The notes under the pieces are model-generated. The model searched no databases. It worked only from the letters and a program-made list of their open reading frames with translations, and was not told where the DNA came from. This document shows, piece after piece, positions 25,180 through 34,790 of a stretch of 64,000 nt of DNA. This DNA comes from Sphingobacterium puteale. GTDB taxonomy: Bacteria; Bacteroidota; Bacteroidia; Sphingobacteriales; Sphingobacteriaceae. The stretch lies in the NCBI RefSeq assembly GCF_003627955.1, contig NZ_RBWS01000007.1, positions 348,049 to 412,048 of the forward strand, read 5' to 3'. The translations under genes were made by a program, and so were the position numbers. The stretch's first letter is position 1. Each line of letters starts with the position of its first letter.

Positions 25180-27372
25180 ATGAAACAGACACAAGAAATA
25201 AAAAGTTTTTTCTATAGTCAATATTTTGCGGATGGACTGCGAATTACCATCGGATGCATTGTACCTGTCCTCATTTTTGCCACCATAGGCCAGTTTACCA
25301 ATGGAACCATTGTATCCCTGGGCGCCCTTTTGGTTGGGCTATCCGATACTCCCGGAGCGCCAAGCCATAGACGAAAAGGTATGTTTGCCGGGGCCATACT
25401 GACCACCCTAACATTTATCCTGACCAATATTGTCAATCAAAATGTATATCTTCTTGCCGTTTTCATCGGAATCGCCTGCTTTATCTTTGCGATGTTTGCC
25501 GTATTCAACGGCCGGGCCGCGAATGTGGGTTTGATGTGTATATTAATGATGCTGATCCACGTGCAGATACACTATCCCCTCGATCAGGCAATTAATTACC
25601 TCGGATTCTACACCCTTGGCGGACTTTGGTATATAGCAATCAGCCTCTCTATCACCCAGGTACGCCCCTATAGGCTGGCTGAGCAGGAACTTGCAGAAAC
25701 CATTCGTTATGTAGCTGATTATATTCGGCTGAAAGCAAATTTTTACGATGCCAAAATCGACAATGATAAAAACTACCTAAAACTGATTGACAAACAGGTT
25801 GAAGTAAATCAACATCAGGAAAACGTCAGAGACCTGCTGTTTCAGAGCAAAAGATCCATTAAAGACACCACAAAAGTAGGGCGGTATCTCACCTTAATTT
25901 TTAACGATATTGTAGATCTATTTGAGCAGAGTATGGCTGCGCACTATGATTACAATACCATTAGCGAACGTTTCGGCCCCACGGGTATCTTGGATGACTT
26001 CAAGAACGTTATTCTAAAATACACGAATGAACTCGACAATTTGGCCTACCAGCTCAACACGAATATTCAGCCCAAACCCCTCTATGATTTCGATGCGGAC
26101 CTCACACGTCTCCACGTTAAAATTGACCAGCTCGATAAAGAAAATCAATACAGCACCTTTGCACTGCGTAAAGTACTGATCAATTTACGTGACTTGGTCC
26201 GTCGTATAAAAAATATCTACGGCTATTCCCACCTGCAACCTGACGACGTCAAAAAGAAAGAAATTGATGACGCCAAACGTTTCGTCCAAAGTTCAGCCAT
26301 CGACCTGAAAAAATTCCGTGAAAATCTGACCTTAAAATCGACAATTTTTAGACATGCCTGCCGCATGGCAATCGTGATGTCGGTCACCTACTACGTTTTT
26401 GAGACAACCAATATCACCAACAATGTCTACTGGATCCTGCTGACGATCATGGTGATCCTAAAACCGGGTTTTGGCCTTACGAAAGAGCGTAATATACAAC
26501 GCCTTATCGGAACGACCGTCGGTGGGTTGATCGGAGCCGTCATCCTATTGACGATACATGATCCAACCATACTATTTGTGCTGCTGGTATTTTTCTTCCT
26601 GACCGCATACAGCTTATTTAGAGTCAATTATGTGGTCGCAGTGCTATTTATGACCCCCTATGTGCTGATCATGCTCAGTTTCGTCAGTTCCAACACCCTT
26701 GAGGTCACCAAAGAACGTATTTTAGACACCTTTATTGGAGGGATGATCGCCTTCCTATCCAGTTATATTATCTTTCCAAATTGGGAGAGCATGCAAGTGA
26801 AAGAATCCATGCGCAAACTTTTGATCGCCAATTACAATTACATCTTTCAGGCGTTAAAGGAAATTGCAGGCCAGGCCCCATCGATTACAGATTACAAGTT
26901 AGCAAGAAAAGCCGTTTATGTCGAAACCGCAAATATGGGATCCACTTTTCAACGTATGCTGACTGAACCCAAAAAAAGGCAAAAATACAGCAAAGAGGTC
27001 AATAAGTTTGTCATATTCAACCATATTCTGGCCTCGTTTTCTGTTACACTGATGAACCATCTGGATGAAATGGACAATAACTACCTAAACAAAGACCATG
27101 TTCGGACCATTCGAAAAATATTAAATAGCTTGGACCAATCTATTCAATTGCTTTATTCATCAGATTCCAGTACCGTATTTTCGCCCTTGGAAATCGAAAT
27201 CTCAAACCATCGCTTCGACAATAGCGACATCAATTCTGCTGACGGAAAACTATTGGAAGAGCAATTGGAGTTCCTGTACAAGATTGCCCAGGACCTAAAC
27301 AAGATTGTTCAGGATCTCCATGATAAAAGTGCAGCCGAACAAGCAGCGGAATTATCTAAACTGGCAGGCTAA
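25180..27372 (+). CDS. FUSC/YccS family inner-membrane protein
   Basis: This 730-residue protein shows the doubled FUSC plan: a first membrane block at residues 15-155 (LRITIGCIVPVLIFATIG, FAGAILTTLTFILTNIV, LLAVFIGIACFIFAMFAVF), a soluble helical middle, and a second block at about 390-540 (IFRHACRMAIVMSVTYYVF, VYWILLTIMVILKPGFGLTKERN, FVLLVFFFLTAYSLF). The signature KPGFGLTKERNIQRLIGT marks the YccS/YhfK group, related to aromatic-acid efflux components. The substrate is unknown. I use the ATG at 25180 rather than the GTG 12 bp upstream. The YpdA-like gene follows after 30 bp. Confidence 0.88.
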   Translation: MKQTQEIKSFFYSQYFADGLRITIGCIVPVLIFATIGQFTNGTIVSLGALLVGLSDTPGAPSHRRKGMFAGAILTTLTFILTNIVNQNVYLLAVFIGIACFIFAMFAVFNGRAANVGLMCILMMLIHVQIHYPLDQAINYLGFYTLGGLWYIAISLSITQVRPYRLAEQELAETIRYVADYIRLKANFYDAKIDNDKNYLKLIDKQVEVNQHQENVRDLLFQSKRSIKDTTKVGRYLTLIFNDIVDLFEQSMAAHYDYNTISERFGPTGILDDFKNVILKYTNELDNLAYQLNTNIQPKPLYDFDADLTRLHVKIDQLDKENQYSTFALRKVLINLRDLVRRIKNIYGYSHLQPDDVKKKEIDDAKRFVQSSAIDLKKFRENLTLKSTIFRHACRMAIVMSVTYYVFETTNITNNVYWILLTIMVILKPGFGLTKERNIQRLIGTTVGGLIGAVILLTIHDPTILFVLLVFFFLTAYSLFRVNYVVAVLFMTPYVLIMLSFVSSNTLEVTKERILDTFIGGMIAFLSSYIIFPNWESMQVKESMRKLLIANYNYIFQALKEIAGQAPSITDYKLARKAVYVETANMGSTFQRMLTEPKKRQKYSKEVNKFVIFNHILASFSVTLMNHLDEMDNNYLNKDHVRTIRKILNSLDQSIQLLYSSDSSTVFSPLEIEISNHRFDNSDINSADGKLLEEQLEFLYKIAQDLNKIVQDLHDKSAAEQAAELSKLAG

Positions 27373-27402
27373 TTTATCCCAGAAATTCACGAAATTTACA
27401 TT

Positions 27403-28389
27403 ATGAGTGAACATATAACAGCGTCTTATGACATTATTATCGTTGGAGGAGGCCCCATCGGTCTCGCCTGTGCCCTGGAAGCAAAACAGGCCAACCTCAA
27501 CTATCTTATTCTAGAAAAAGGATGTTTAGTCAATTCGCTCTATAACTATCCGCAAAATATGACCTTTTTTTCTTCTTCTGAGCGACTGGAGATTGGGGAC
27601 ATTCCCTTTGTGACCACCAATCCAAAACCCCGAAGAACCGAAGCCCTGGAATATTACAGACGTATCCAGCAAAAATTTGAACTGGATACCCACCTGTTTG
27701 AGGAAGTATTGAATATTACAAAGAAAGATTCTACTTATTTTAACGTCAAAACCAATAAATGCAATTACACGACAAAAAAAGTCATTATTGCTACGGGTTT
27801 CTATGACATCCCTATGCTACTCAACATCCCCGGAGAAGAACTTAGCAAAGTACGGCATTATTACAATGATCCGCATTACTACAGCGGTCAGAAAGTAATT
27901 GTTGTAGGAGCAAGCAATTCATCCATAGACGCTGCCCTGGAAACATTTCGAAAAGGTGCTCAGGTAACATTGGTCATCCGCGGCAATGAAATCAGCCCAA
28001 GAGTCAAGTATTGGGTAAAGCCTGATATTGAAAATAGAATTGCCGCTGGAGAAATCGATGTACTTTACAATAGTCAATTAACAACTGTTACGGAGACAAG
28101 CGCCTCCATTCAAACACCAACAGGCATTGTTGAGATTGAAAATGATTTTGTACTTGCACTGACCGGATATCGGCCAAACTTTGACTTTCTATGCAAGATA
28201 GGAGTTGACATACCAAAACAGGCCCCCTGTATCCCCTGTCATAATGAGCAGACAATGGAAACAAACATAAAAGGCCTATACTTAGCAGGGGTTGTCTGCG
28301 GTGGATTAAATACCCATCTTTGGTTTATTGAGAATTCACGTATCCACGCCAAGCAGATCATCGAACATATACAAACAACGGCGATTTAA
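27403..28389 (+). CDS. ypdA: YpdA-like pyridine nucleotide-disulfide reductase
   Basis: This 328-residue flavoprotein has an FAD-binding VGGGPIGLACALEA near residue 15 and an NADPH-binding VVGASNSSIDAALE near 165, and it ends with LAGVVCGGLNTHLWFIENSR. It lacks the CxxC pair of thioredoxin reductases, which is typical of YpdA, the bacillithiol-disulfide reductase. Whether this organism makes bacillithiol cannot be seen here. It probably shares a transcript with the FUSC gene upstream, and its stop overlaps by 4 bp the end of a convergent TetR gene. Confidence 0.82.
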   Translation: MSEHITASYDIIIVGGGPIGLACALEAKQANLNYLILEKGCLVNSLYNYPQNMTFFSSSERLEIGDIPFVTTNPKPRRTEALEYYRRIQQKFELDTHLFEEVLNITKKDSTYFNVKTNKCNYTTKKVIIATGFYDIPMLLNIPGEELSKVRHYYNDPHYYSGQKVIVVGASNSSIDAALETFRKGAQVTLVIRGNEISPRVKYWVKPDIENRIAAGEIDVLYNSQLTTVTETSASIQTPTGIVEIENDFVLALTGYRPNFDFLCKIGVDIPKQAPCIPCHNEQTMETNIKGLYLAGVVCGGLNTHLWFIENSRIHAKQIIEHIQTTAI

Positions 28390-29000
28390 CGCTGTTGATA
28401 CCGCAAACCATTTAAGAAGATTTTCATCATTTTCTTCTGTAAACTGAGGATATGATCAAATTCTTCTTTCGTGGGGAAGAGCATATTTTTCATGTCTTTC
28501 AAGATCCCCATACGCATACCAAACAATGAATACAATAAAATACGGGCTGTCTCGTTGAGATCATCTACCTGAATCTCCCTGGCGTCTATTCCAATCTTCA
28601 GAATTTTTTCAATAATTTCAACTTCCCGTAGATAAGATTCTTTGAATACTTGTTCCAATTCATCAGGAAGTTCTTTGACCATCTTCATGGTGTATTCAAA
28701 CAAATTGTAATATTGATTGATTGCCTTGACACGCATATCAATGGAGTACATCATGATTTCTTCAAAGTTTCCCCCTTTATCGATAACTGTTTCCATTTCC
28801 TCAATCATCTTATCTATAACATACTCAAAAACAGCGGAATATAAACTATTCTTGTCGGGAAAATAATAATAAAGCAGTGCCTTTGAAAAATTAAGATCCT
28901 TAGCAATCTCCGACATTGTCGTTTTAGCCATTCCAAAGTGTGCAAAGCGCCTTGTTGCAGCTTCTAGAATTTTGATCCTTTTTACATCTGCGTTACCCAT
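28386..29000 (-). CDS. TetR/AcrR family transcriptional regulator
   Basis: This 204-residue repressor-type protein has an N-terminal helix-turn-helix (IKILEAATRRFAHFGMAKTTMSEIAKDLNFSKALLYYYFPDK, residues 8-50) that is a textbook TetR domain. The C-terminal half is a helical ligand pocket. A 13-bp palindrome (29025-29037) sits 25 bp upstream of its start codon and is a natural candidate for its own operator. It ends head-on against the YpdA-like gene. The ligand and other targets are unknown. Confidence 0.9.
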   Translation of the reverse strand: MGNADVKRIKILEAATRRFAHFGMAKTTMSEIAKDLNFSKALLYYYFPDKNSLYSAVFEYVIDKMIEEMETVIDKGGNFEEIMMYSIDMRVKAINQYYNLFEYTMKMVKELPDELEQVFKESYLREVEIIEKILKIGIDAREIQVDDLNETARILLYSLFGMRMGILKDMKNMLFPTKEEFDHILSLQKKMMKIFLNGLRYQQR

Positions 29001-29024
29001 TAAACTTATATTTTTTATCGTTAA

Positions 29025-29037
29025 ATAAACGGTTTAT
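29025..29037. promoter_or_regulatory. Candidate TetR operator (ATAAAC-G-GTTTAT)
   Basis: Two perfect 6-bp half-sites flank one central base in the gap between the divergent TetR and murB genes. A TATCTTTA box lies 3 bp beyond it at 29040-29047 and could be the murB promoter. Binding by the adjacent TetR is inferred from position only. Confidence 0.45.
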
Positions 29038-29104
29038 ACTATCTTTACCGATTATCATGCTAAAGATAGCGGATTTTTTTGAATTTTTGAAAACTAAAGT
29101 CAAT

Positions 29105-30121
29105 ATGGAATTAAACATTCAATCGAATATCTCTTTGAAACCTTTCAATACATTTGGAATAGAAGAAAAGACAAATTTCTTGATCGAAGTGAATGATAAC
29201 GAGACATTGACCGAAATTTTTAAACGAGGAATTTTCAGCAAAAACTTTTTTGTTCTTGGCGCGGGAAGCAATGTTTTATTCACCAAACCGTTTGATGGCT
29301 ATATTATCCGAATGGCCAGTAAAGGTATACAGTCAAAAATTGAATCGGATCATGTATATGTCACCGCAAAAGCCGGGGAGATTTGGAATGACTTTGTTTG
29401 GCATTGCATCAGGAAAAATTATGCAGGAATAGAGAACATGGCTCTTATTCCCGGAACTGTAGGTGCGTCACCCGTACAAAATATCGGTGCTTATGGGACC
29501 GAATTAATGTATGTTTTTCATTCCTGCGAAGCTTTTGACACCAGACTGGGCACATTTAAAACATTCAAAAAGGAAGACTGTAATTTTTCCTACCGCGACA
29601 GTATTTTTAAAACGGAGCACAAGGGCCGTTTTATTATTACGGAGGTAACCTATAAATTAAGCCTTACACCTAAAATAAATACAAGCTACGGTGCCATTGA
29701 AGCTGAACTCGTAAAAGAAAATATAACACAACCATCCATCACTGATATCGCAACCATAGTATCAAAAATTCGTGTGGAGAAACTACCGGACCCAAGTACA
29801 GTTGGCAATGCCGGAAGCTTTTTTAAAAACCCTGTGATCTCTGCGGATAACTTTGAAAGGTTATTGACACTTTATCCAGCAATCCCACATTATCCGATGC
29901 CTGATCAACAAACAAAATTGGCCGCCGGATGGTTAATAGAACAATGTGGCTGGAAGGGAAAACAATATGGACAAGCCGGTGTCTGGAAAAATCAGGCGCT
30001 TGTACTAATAAATAGACAAAATGCTAGCGGTCAGGAAATTTACAATCTTTCTGTCCAAATTATTAGAGACGTACAAGACAAATTTGGCATTACGCTCGAG
30101 CGCGAAGTTAATTTATTGTAA
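29105..30121 (+). CDS. murB: UDP-N-acetylenolpyruvoylglucosamine reductase
   Basis: MurB reduces UDP-GlcNAc-enolpyruvate to UDP-MurNAc with NADPH and FAD in the cytosol, an essential peptidoglycan step. The 338-residue protein (ATG at 29105; an upstream in-frame start at 29057 looks too early) shows NTFGIEEKTNFLIEV, the FAD segment LGAGSNVLFT, IPGTVGASPVQNIGAYG, YRDSIFK, and the catalytic-serine motif GNAGSFFKNP. The layout is that of the E. coli-like type I enzyme. Confidence 0.95.
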   Translation: MELNIQSNISLKPFNTFGIEEKTNFLIEVNDNETLTEIFKRGIFSKNFFVLGAGSNVLFTKPFDGYIIRMASKGIQSKIESDHVYVTAKAGEIWNDFVWHCIRKNYAGIENMALIPGTVGASPVQNIGAYGTELMYVFHSCEAFDTRLGTFKTFKKEDCNFSYRDSIFKTEHKGRFIITEVTYKLSLTPKINTSYGAIEAELVKENITQPSITDIATIVSKIRVEKLPDPSTVGNAGSFFKNPVISADNFERLLTLYPAIPHYPMPDQQTKLAAGWLIEQCGWKGKQYGQAGVWKNQALVLINRQNASGQEIYNLSVQIIRDVQDKFGITLEREVNLL

Positions 30122-30382
30122 AGAATCAAAAAAAATATTTGTATCTCTTAGAAACTTAAAAGAACAATAATATAGTCCCTATTTCATCTCAACATCAACT
30201 AAAGCCCATCTTATTTACTTAGGGTTAATATACGCACACGATTGCATGCCTTAAAATAATCTTAAAATTACATTAAGAAATTCATTTTTTAAGGAGTTTG
30301 GCGCATTATTTGCCTCATACTTAACGAACCGCATTTATAAACTTACTGTTTCCTAAAAAGAACAGTTATAATTCATTAAGCT

Positions 30383-30892
30383 ATGACAAAGAATGAATTT
30401 GACAGCATGGTTATTGAGCAATCGGACTCATTAAAACTCTACGCCAGAAATTTTACCAGCGACTATGAAGATGCAAATGATCTTGTACAGGACACCATCC
30501 TCAAAGCTGTAACCTATTTCAAAAATTTTAAAGAGGGCACTAACCTAAAAGGATGGCTCTATACCATCATGAAAAATACGTTTATAAATAACTATAGACG
30601 GATTGTAAAAACCAACTCCTTTATTACAAAAGATGAAGATATCTCCAATTCAAATCTATTAATATCTGCTTCAAGCAACCAAGGAGAAAGTAAGTTTGTC
30701 ATGGAGGATATTCATGAAGCCCTGTCTAATCTTTCAGAAGAATACTACATCCCTTTTTCCCTTTATTTCGAAGGATTTAAATACCATGAGATATCTGAAC
30801 ATTTAAACATTCCTATCGGAACTGTAAAGACAAGAATACATGTGGCACGAAAATTAATGAAACGGTCACTATCAGCTTATAAAGTCGCCTAG
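30383..30892 (+). CDS. ECF-type RNA polymerase sigma factor
   Basis: This 169-residue sigma-70-family protein has region 2 as SLKLYARNFTSDYEDANDLVQDTILKAVTYF with KGWLYTIMKNTFINNYRR. Region 4 is YYIPFSLYFEGFKYHEISEHLNIPIGTVKTRIHVARKLM. There is no anti-sigma gene beside it, so how it is held inactive is unclear; many Bacteroidota sigma factors of this compact type act in light or stress responses. The start at 30383 is well spaced after a 260-bp upstream gap. Confidence 0.9.
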   Translation: MTKNEFDSMVIEQSDSLKLYARNFTSDYEDANDLVQDTILKAVTYFKNFKEGTNLKGWLYTIMKNTFINNYRRIVKTNSFITKDEDISNSNLLISASSNQGESKFVMEDIHEALSNLSEEYYIPFSLYFEGFKYHEISEHLNIPIGTVKTRIHVARKLMKRSLSAYKVA

Positions 30893-30924
30893 TTTTTTCT
30901 ATCTTCGCCTTCTTACAGATTGTG

Positions 30925-31170
30925 ATGGAAAAAGAAGGATTACCCGAATATAGTAGGAGCCAACTCGCATTGCGAAATGGACAAGATAGGCCACAAATAT
31001 GGGTGGCTTATAATAGTTATATCTATGATGTGAGTGATAGTAGGCTTTGGAAAAATGGCTTGCATTATGAACATTGGGCAGGCCAAGATCTAACTGAGGA
31101 GCTCATAGATGCTCCTCATTCAGACACCGTATTTTTAAAATTCGAGGTAATTGGAATCTTGAAGGGCTAA
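30925..31170 (+). CDS. Small cytochrome-b5-like heme-binding domain protein
   Basis: This is an 81-residue stand-alone domain. The pattern LPEYSRSQLALRNGQDRP, IWVAYNSYIYDVSDSRLW, LHYEHWAGQDLTEEL, APHSDTVFLKFEVIGIL matches the cytochrome b5-like fold, with candidate heme ligands in the HYEHWAG and APHSD segments. The canonical HPGG motif is replaced. There is no signal peptide or membrane helix, so it should be cytosolic. It starts 30 bp after the sigma-factor gene. I choose ATG at 30925 over GTG at 30922. A TATCTTCG box just upstream could be its promoter. Confidence 0.75.
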   Translation: MEKEGLPEYSRSQLALRNGQDRPQIWVAYNSYIYDVSDSRLWKNGLHYEHWAGQDLTEELIDAPHSDTVFLKFEVIGILKG

Positions 31171-31177
31171 TTAGCAC

Positions 31178-32092
31178 TTATAGACTAAACTGTGACAGCG
31201 CAACAAAAGCATTCAGACGCTTCTGTATGTCTCCATCGGTGAGCTCAACGAGACGATCTGTCCCAAACTTCTCTACACAAAAGGAAGCCAATACAGATCC
31301 AAAAATCAAGGCGTTTTTCATGTTGTTAAAGTTGATGCTCTTCACTTTGGCAAGATAGCCGATGAAACCACCTGCAAAAGTATCTCCTGCTCCAGTAGGA
31401 TCAAACACATCGGCTAAAGGTAGTGCTGGTGCAGAAAAAATCTGATTCTCACCAAAAAGCAATGCGCCATGTTCCCCCTTTTTTATGATCAAATATTTTG
31501 GTCCCATTGCCAAAATAACTTTTGCGGCTTTGACCAGGGAATATTCACCTGATAGTTGTCTAGCCTCAGCGTCATTGATCGTCAAGACATCAACCTTTTG
31601 GAGAACTTTCTTTAAATCGTCCAAGGCAACATTCATCCAATAATTCATCGTGTCCAGCACCACGAGTTTTGGTTTCTTGGTTAGACGGGCCAACGTCGTT
31701 AACTGTACCTGAGGTGTTAGATTCCCGAGCAGAAGATACTCACAGTCCTGATAACTGTCAGGAATAATCGGATCGAAATCTGCCAGTACATTTAAGTCAG
31801 TCGCCAACGTGTCTCGGCTATTCATGTCATTGTGATATCTTCCGGACCAAGAAAACGTTTGTCCCCCCGGAACAATCTGAACACCTGATATATCGATACC
31901 ACGATCTTTTATAAGTGCTAGATTGTGGCTTCCAAAGTCTTCTCCAACAACACTGACCAATTTGATCTGATCACATAAATAGGATGCCGCTATACTCGCA
32001 AAGGTACCGGCACCACCTAGAATTTTGTCAGTTTTACCGAACGGTGTTTCAATTGTATCAAAAGCCACCGTACCAATAATTACTAAACTCAT
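31178..32092 (-). CDS. PfkB family carbohydrate/nucleoside kinase
   Basis: This is a 304-residue ribokinase-fold enzyme. It opens with VIIGTVAFDTIETPFGKTDKILGGAGTFASIAASYL, the substrate-binding GG region, and ends with the PfkB signature DPTGAGDTFAGGFIGYLA, whose aspartate is the catalytic base. Such Bacteroidota proteins are often called sugar or adenosine kinases, but the substrate cannot be read from the sequence. It stands alone on the minus strand, tail to tail with the b5-like gene. Confidence 0.88.
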   Translation of the reverse strand: MSLVIIGTVAFDTIETPFGKTDKILGGAGTFASIAASYLCDQIKLVSVVGEDFGSHNLALIKDRGIDISGVQIVPGGQTFSWSGRYHNDMNSRDTLATDLNVLADFDPIIPDSYQDCEYLLLGNLTPQVQLTTLARLTKKPKLVVLDTMNYWMNVALDDLKKVLQKVDVLTINDAEARQLSGEYSLVKAAKVILAMGPKYLIIKKGEHGALLFGENQIFSAPALPLADVFDPTGAGDTFAGGFIGYLAKVKSINFNNMKNALIFGSVLASFCVEKFGTDRLVELTDGDIQKRLNAFVALSQFSL

Positions 32093-32114
32093 AGTTTTTT
32101 AATAAGCATGGTAA

Positions 32115-32141
32115 ACAAAAAAACCGGCATAAAGCCGGTTT
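32115..32141 (-). terminator. Terminator of the tRNA-Asn cluster
   Basis: The stem AAACCGGC/GCCGGTTT with an ATAAA loop continues on the minus strand into a run of seven T. It lies 9 bp past the last tRNA. Confidence 0.85.
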
Positions 32142-32149
32142 CAATATTG

Positions 32150-32223
32150 CTCCTGAAGCTGGGCTCGAACCAGCGACCCTCTGATTAACAGTCAGATGCT
32201 CTAACCTGCTGAGCTATTCAGGA
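32150..32223 (-). tRNA. tRNA-Asn (GTT), copy 3
   Basis: The minus strand begins TCCTGAATAGCTCAGCAGGT and its anticodon loop is CTGTTAA, giving GTT. The acceptor stem TCCTGAA/TTCAGGA and the TTCGAGC T-loop are intact. It is last in transcription order. Confidence 0.96.
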
Positions 32224-32317
32224 ATTTTTATTTTTCCGAGAAACTCCTTTCTCATTGAATGCACAAAAATAGTACATTTTTATATTATTCGCAAATAATT
32301 TTATCATTTGCTTATTG

Positions 32318-32391
32318 CTCCTGAAGCTGGGCTCGAACCAGCGACCCTCTGATTAACAGTCAGATGCTCTAACCGGCTGAGCTATTCAGGA
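32318..32391 (-). tRNA. tRNA-Asn (GTT), copy 2
   Basis: The sequence is the same as the flanking copies except one D-loop base: CAGCCGGTTAG here, CAGCAGGTTAG in copies 1 and 3. Ninety-four bp separate it from copy 3. Confidence 0.96.
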
Positions 32392-32440
32392 ATGAAAAAC
32401 TAAATACTTTAAAAACTCCGGTTATGTAAGTTTCTAATCG

Positions 32441-32514
32441 CTCCTGAAGCTGGGCTCGAACCAGCGACCCTCTGATTAACAGTCAGATGCTCTAACCTGC
32501 TGAGCTATTCAGGA
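32441..32514 (-). tRNA. tRNA-Asn (GTT), copy 1
   Basis: This is the first of three tandem tRNA-Asn genes in transcription order, 49 bp before copy 2 and identical to copy 3 over the tRNA body. All three are probably cut from one precursor that ends at the hairpin at 32115-32141. Confidence 0.96.
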
Positions 32515-32768
32515 GTATTTTTTCAATTTTTCCGGAGACTCTATCGCGTTTCCGTGATGCAAGTATCGGAAGATTATTAGAATACTACAAATTTTTTGAA
32601 CACATTTTTTACAACTTCCTAAAATCCAACTAGAATAATTTATTTTTCTTTTGTCGAATCAGTAGCAAAAACCTCCTTCAAGCAATTCAAACAGCATAAT
32701 CCACGTTTTACCACCACATAAAAGGACACCTTTAGCGATTGCTCCCAACGAATCAAATCAAACAGACC

Positions 32769-34145
32769 TTAGAGCAACACCCCTTTGAGAATAAGTGTCG
32801 CCACCGTGAAATAAATGAGAAGACCTGTAACATCAACCAGCGTAGACACAAATGGTGCCGATGAGCTCGCCGGATCCGCTCCCAATCTTTTCATCACAAA
32901 GGGTAACATAGACCCCATAAGCGACCCCCACAGAACAACACCGATTAAGGATAATGAAATCACAAAGGCAATCAATACCCAGTATTCACCATAGGTATGC
33001 GCAAAAGACTGCCATGCCATAATCCTTAAAAAACCCAATGCACCCAAAATAAGCCCAAGCAGCAGACCGGACAATATCTCCCTGCGCATCACACGCCACC
33101 AATCCGAAAGAGTCACCTCACCCAATGCCATCGCCTGGATGATCAATGTCGAAGCCTGTGAACCACTATTGCCGCCACTAGAAATAATGACCGGCATCAA
33201 AGCGAATAACATGATGGCACTTGCCATCTGCTCTTCGAAATGCTCAATAACCGTCGCGGTCAACAACTGCCCCAGAAACAAAACAATCAACCAGCCCGCC
33301 CGCTTTTTCACGAGGTTTTTAATGGAAACATCCAAATAAGGTTCATCCAAAGCCTCTGTACCTCCAATACGCTGCATATCCTCCGTATACTCCTCATTGG
33401 CCACCCATAAGATATCGTCCACGGTAACGATCCCAAGCATTACCCCTTGCCCGTCCACAACCGGAAGCGCAACCCTATTGTTCATCCGGAAAATATTAAT
33501 GGCCTCCTCCTGCGGATCATAAGCATTCAGGGAAATCAAGCGGTAATCAATGAGGTCCCCTACAATTGTTTCGGGCTCCGCCATTAAAACATCCTTAATA
33601 CGAATATCATCGATCAGTTTGCCATTTGAATCTATAACATAAAGCACATCTATGGTCTCAGAATCTTTCCCATATCGACGGATATGCCCTAATATTCTTT
33701 CGATACTCCAGTGCGCTTTTACCGTAATATAATCTGGCGTCATCAACCGTCCGACACTATCTTCAGGATACCCCAATAATGCCAGCGCCTCAACCCTGTC
33801 TTTAGGGGGCAATAGTAATATTAAATGCTTAATATCATCCTTCATTTCGGAGAAAAAAGAGGTCCGATCATCAGGAGGCAATTCATTAATTAATGCACTT
33901 ATTTTAGCCTTGGAAAGTCTTTTAAAAATTCGATTTTGAGTGGGAAAATCCAGGATACGAAAAACGTTTACCGCACGATTTAAATTTAAGGATTCGATAA
34001 AGAGTGGACCATGTTCAGGCAGTTCATCAATCAGCTCCTCTACTTCAGAGATATTCAATTCATTTAGAAATTCCTCCAGCCCAACAAAGTCTTCATTTGC
34101 TATCAATTGTTCTATTTGACCTACCTGCATTTCCAGTTCTTCCAT
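32769..34145 (-). CDS. mgtE: Magnesium transporter MgtE
   Basis: This 458-residue Mg2+ channel has the standard order. The N domain (residues 1-130) carries superhelical repeats such as LPPDDRTSFFSEM and LPPKDRVEALALLGY. The CBS pair (135-255) includes VGRLMTPDYITVKAHWSIE and NRVALPVVDGQGVMLGIVTVDD. Five membrane helices follow, including the pore segment MPVIISSGGNSGSQASTLIIQAMALGE. The CBS and N domains close the pore when internal Mg2+ is high. It is transcribed alone. Confidence 0.95.
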   Translation of the reverse strand: MEELEMQVGQIEQLIANEDFVGLEEFLNELNISEVEELIDELPEHGPLFIESLNLNRAVNVFRILDFPTQNRIFKRLSKAKISALINELPPDDRTSFFSEMKDDIKHLILLLPPKDRVEALALLGYPEDSVGRLMTPDYITVKAHWSIERILGHIRRYGKDSETIDVLYVIDSNGKLIDDIRIKDVLMAEPETIVGDLIDYRLISLNAYDPQEEAINIFRMNNRVALPVVDGQGVMLGIVTVDDILWVANEEYTEDMQRIGGTEALDEPYLDVSIKNLVKKRAGWLIVLFLGQLLTATVIEHFEEQMASAIMLFALMPVIISSGGNSGSQASTLIIQAMALGEVTLSDWWRVMRREILSGLLLGLILGALGFLRIMAWQSFAHTYGEYWVLIAFVISLSLIGVVLWGSLMGSMLPFVMKRLGADPASSSAPFVSTLVDVTGLLIYFTVATLILKGVLL

Positions 34146-34790
34146 ATCTTCCTTTCGATTTTAAAATCCTACATCGGTATAAAATTATATGTTACAAAAA
34201 TCGCTTTTTTAAAGTAAATTCTGAATAAAAAAATAAATAATAAAAAGATATCGAAACTGCAGTTAAATTCCTCTTTCAGTAATGCGCCGAACAATCGAAG
34301 CTCTCCAAAATAAAGACATTTTGTCACTATTAAATGTAGCAAAAAAAACAACCTAAGATTCTATCAAAAAAAATAAAAGGATCTCCTCTCAATAAAATCT
34401 TCGCCTGTGCTTTTATCTTTATAAACCGATCACAAAATTCAAAGGGCCCACAAGTCGAACGCTACAAGAACCGCAGCTTCGTCAGAACTCATCTGCAAAT
34501 TCTTATCTGCAAAAAATATCCAAATATTTTTTGACACGCGCTATCTTATGGATGATTATTTAAGTATATTCGTCACATACTTCTTTCGGTTGAAAAACGA
34601 ATTTCCGCGACGAAAGCAGCTAACTAAAAATCAACAAAAAACACCAAATAAACAGCAAAAAAACAAAAACAAAATAAAAGCATAACTATATATAAATCAA
34701 CATATTTACTAAATTAATAGAAACACAAGATTTACATAAAATCAAAATATTCAGCTAAAAAAAATAGCAAACCACAAAATAGCCACATAA
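34146..34790. other. 645-bp AT-rich intergenic region
   Basis: This divergent gap lies between mgtE and the large protease/barrel gene. It is very AT-rich near 34620-34790, with only short chance frames. I see no clear promoter box, hairpin or RNA gene. Confidence 0.55.

Noticed and set aside
32150..32514. Repeated 74-bp units resembling a CRISPR or direct-repeat array
   Set aside because: Each unit folds as a complete tRNA-Asn with a GTT anticodon.
34169..34351. 60-codon hydrophobic frame before mgtE
   Set aside because: AT-rich DNA easily gives hydrophobic chance frames; no start signal or neighbour supports it.
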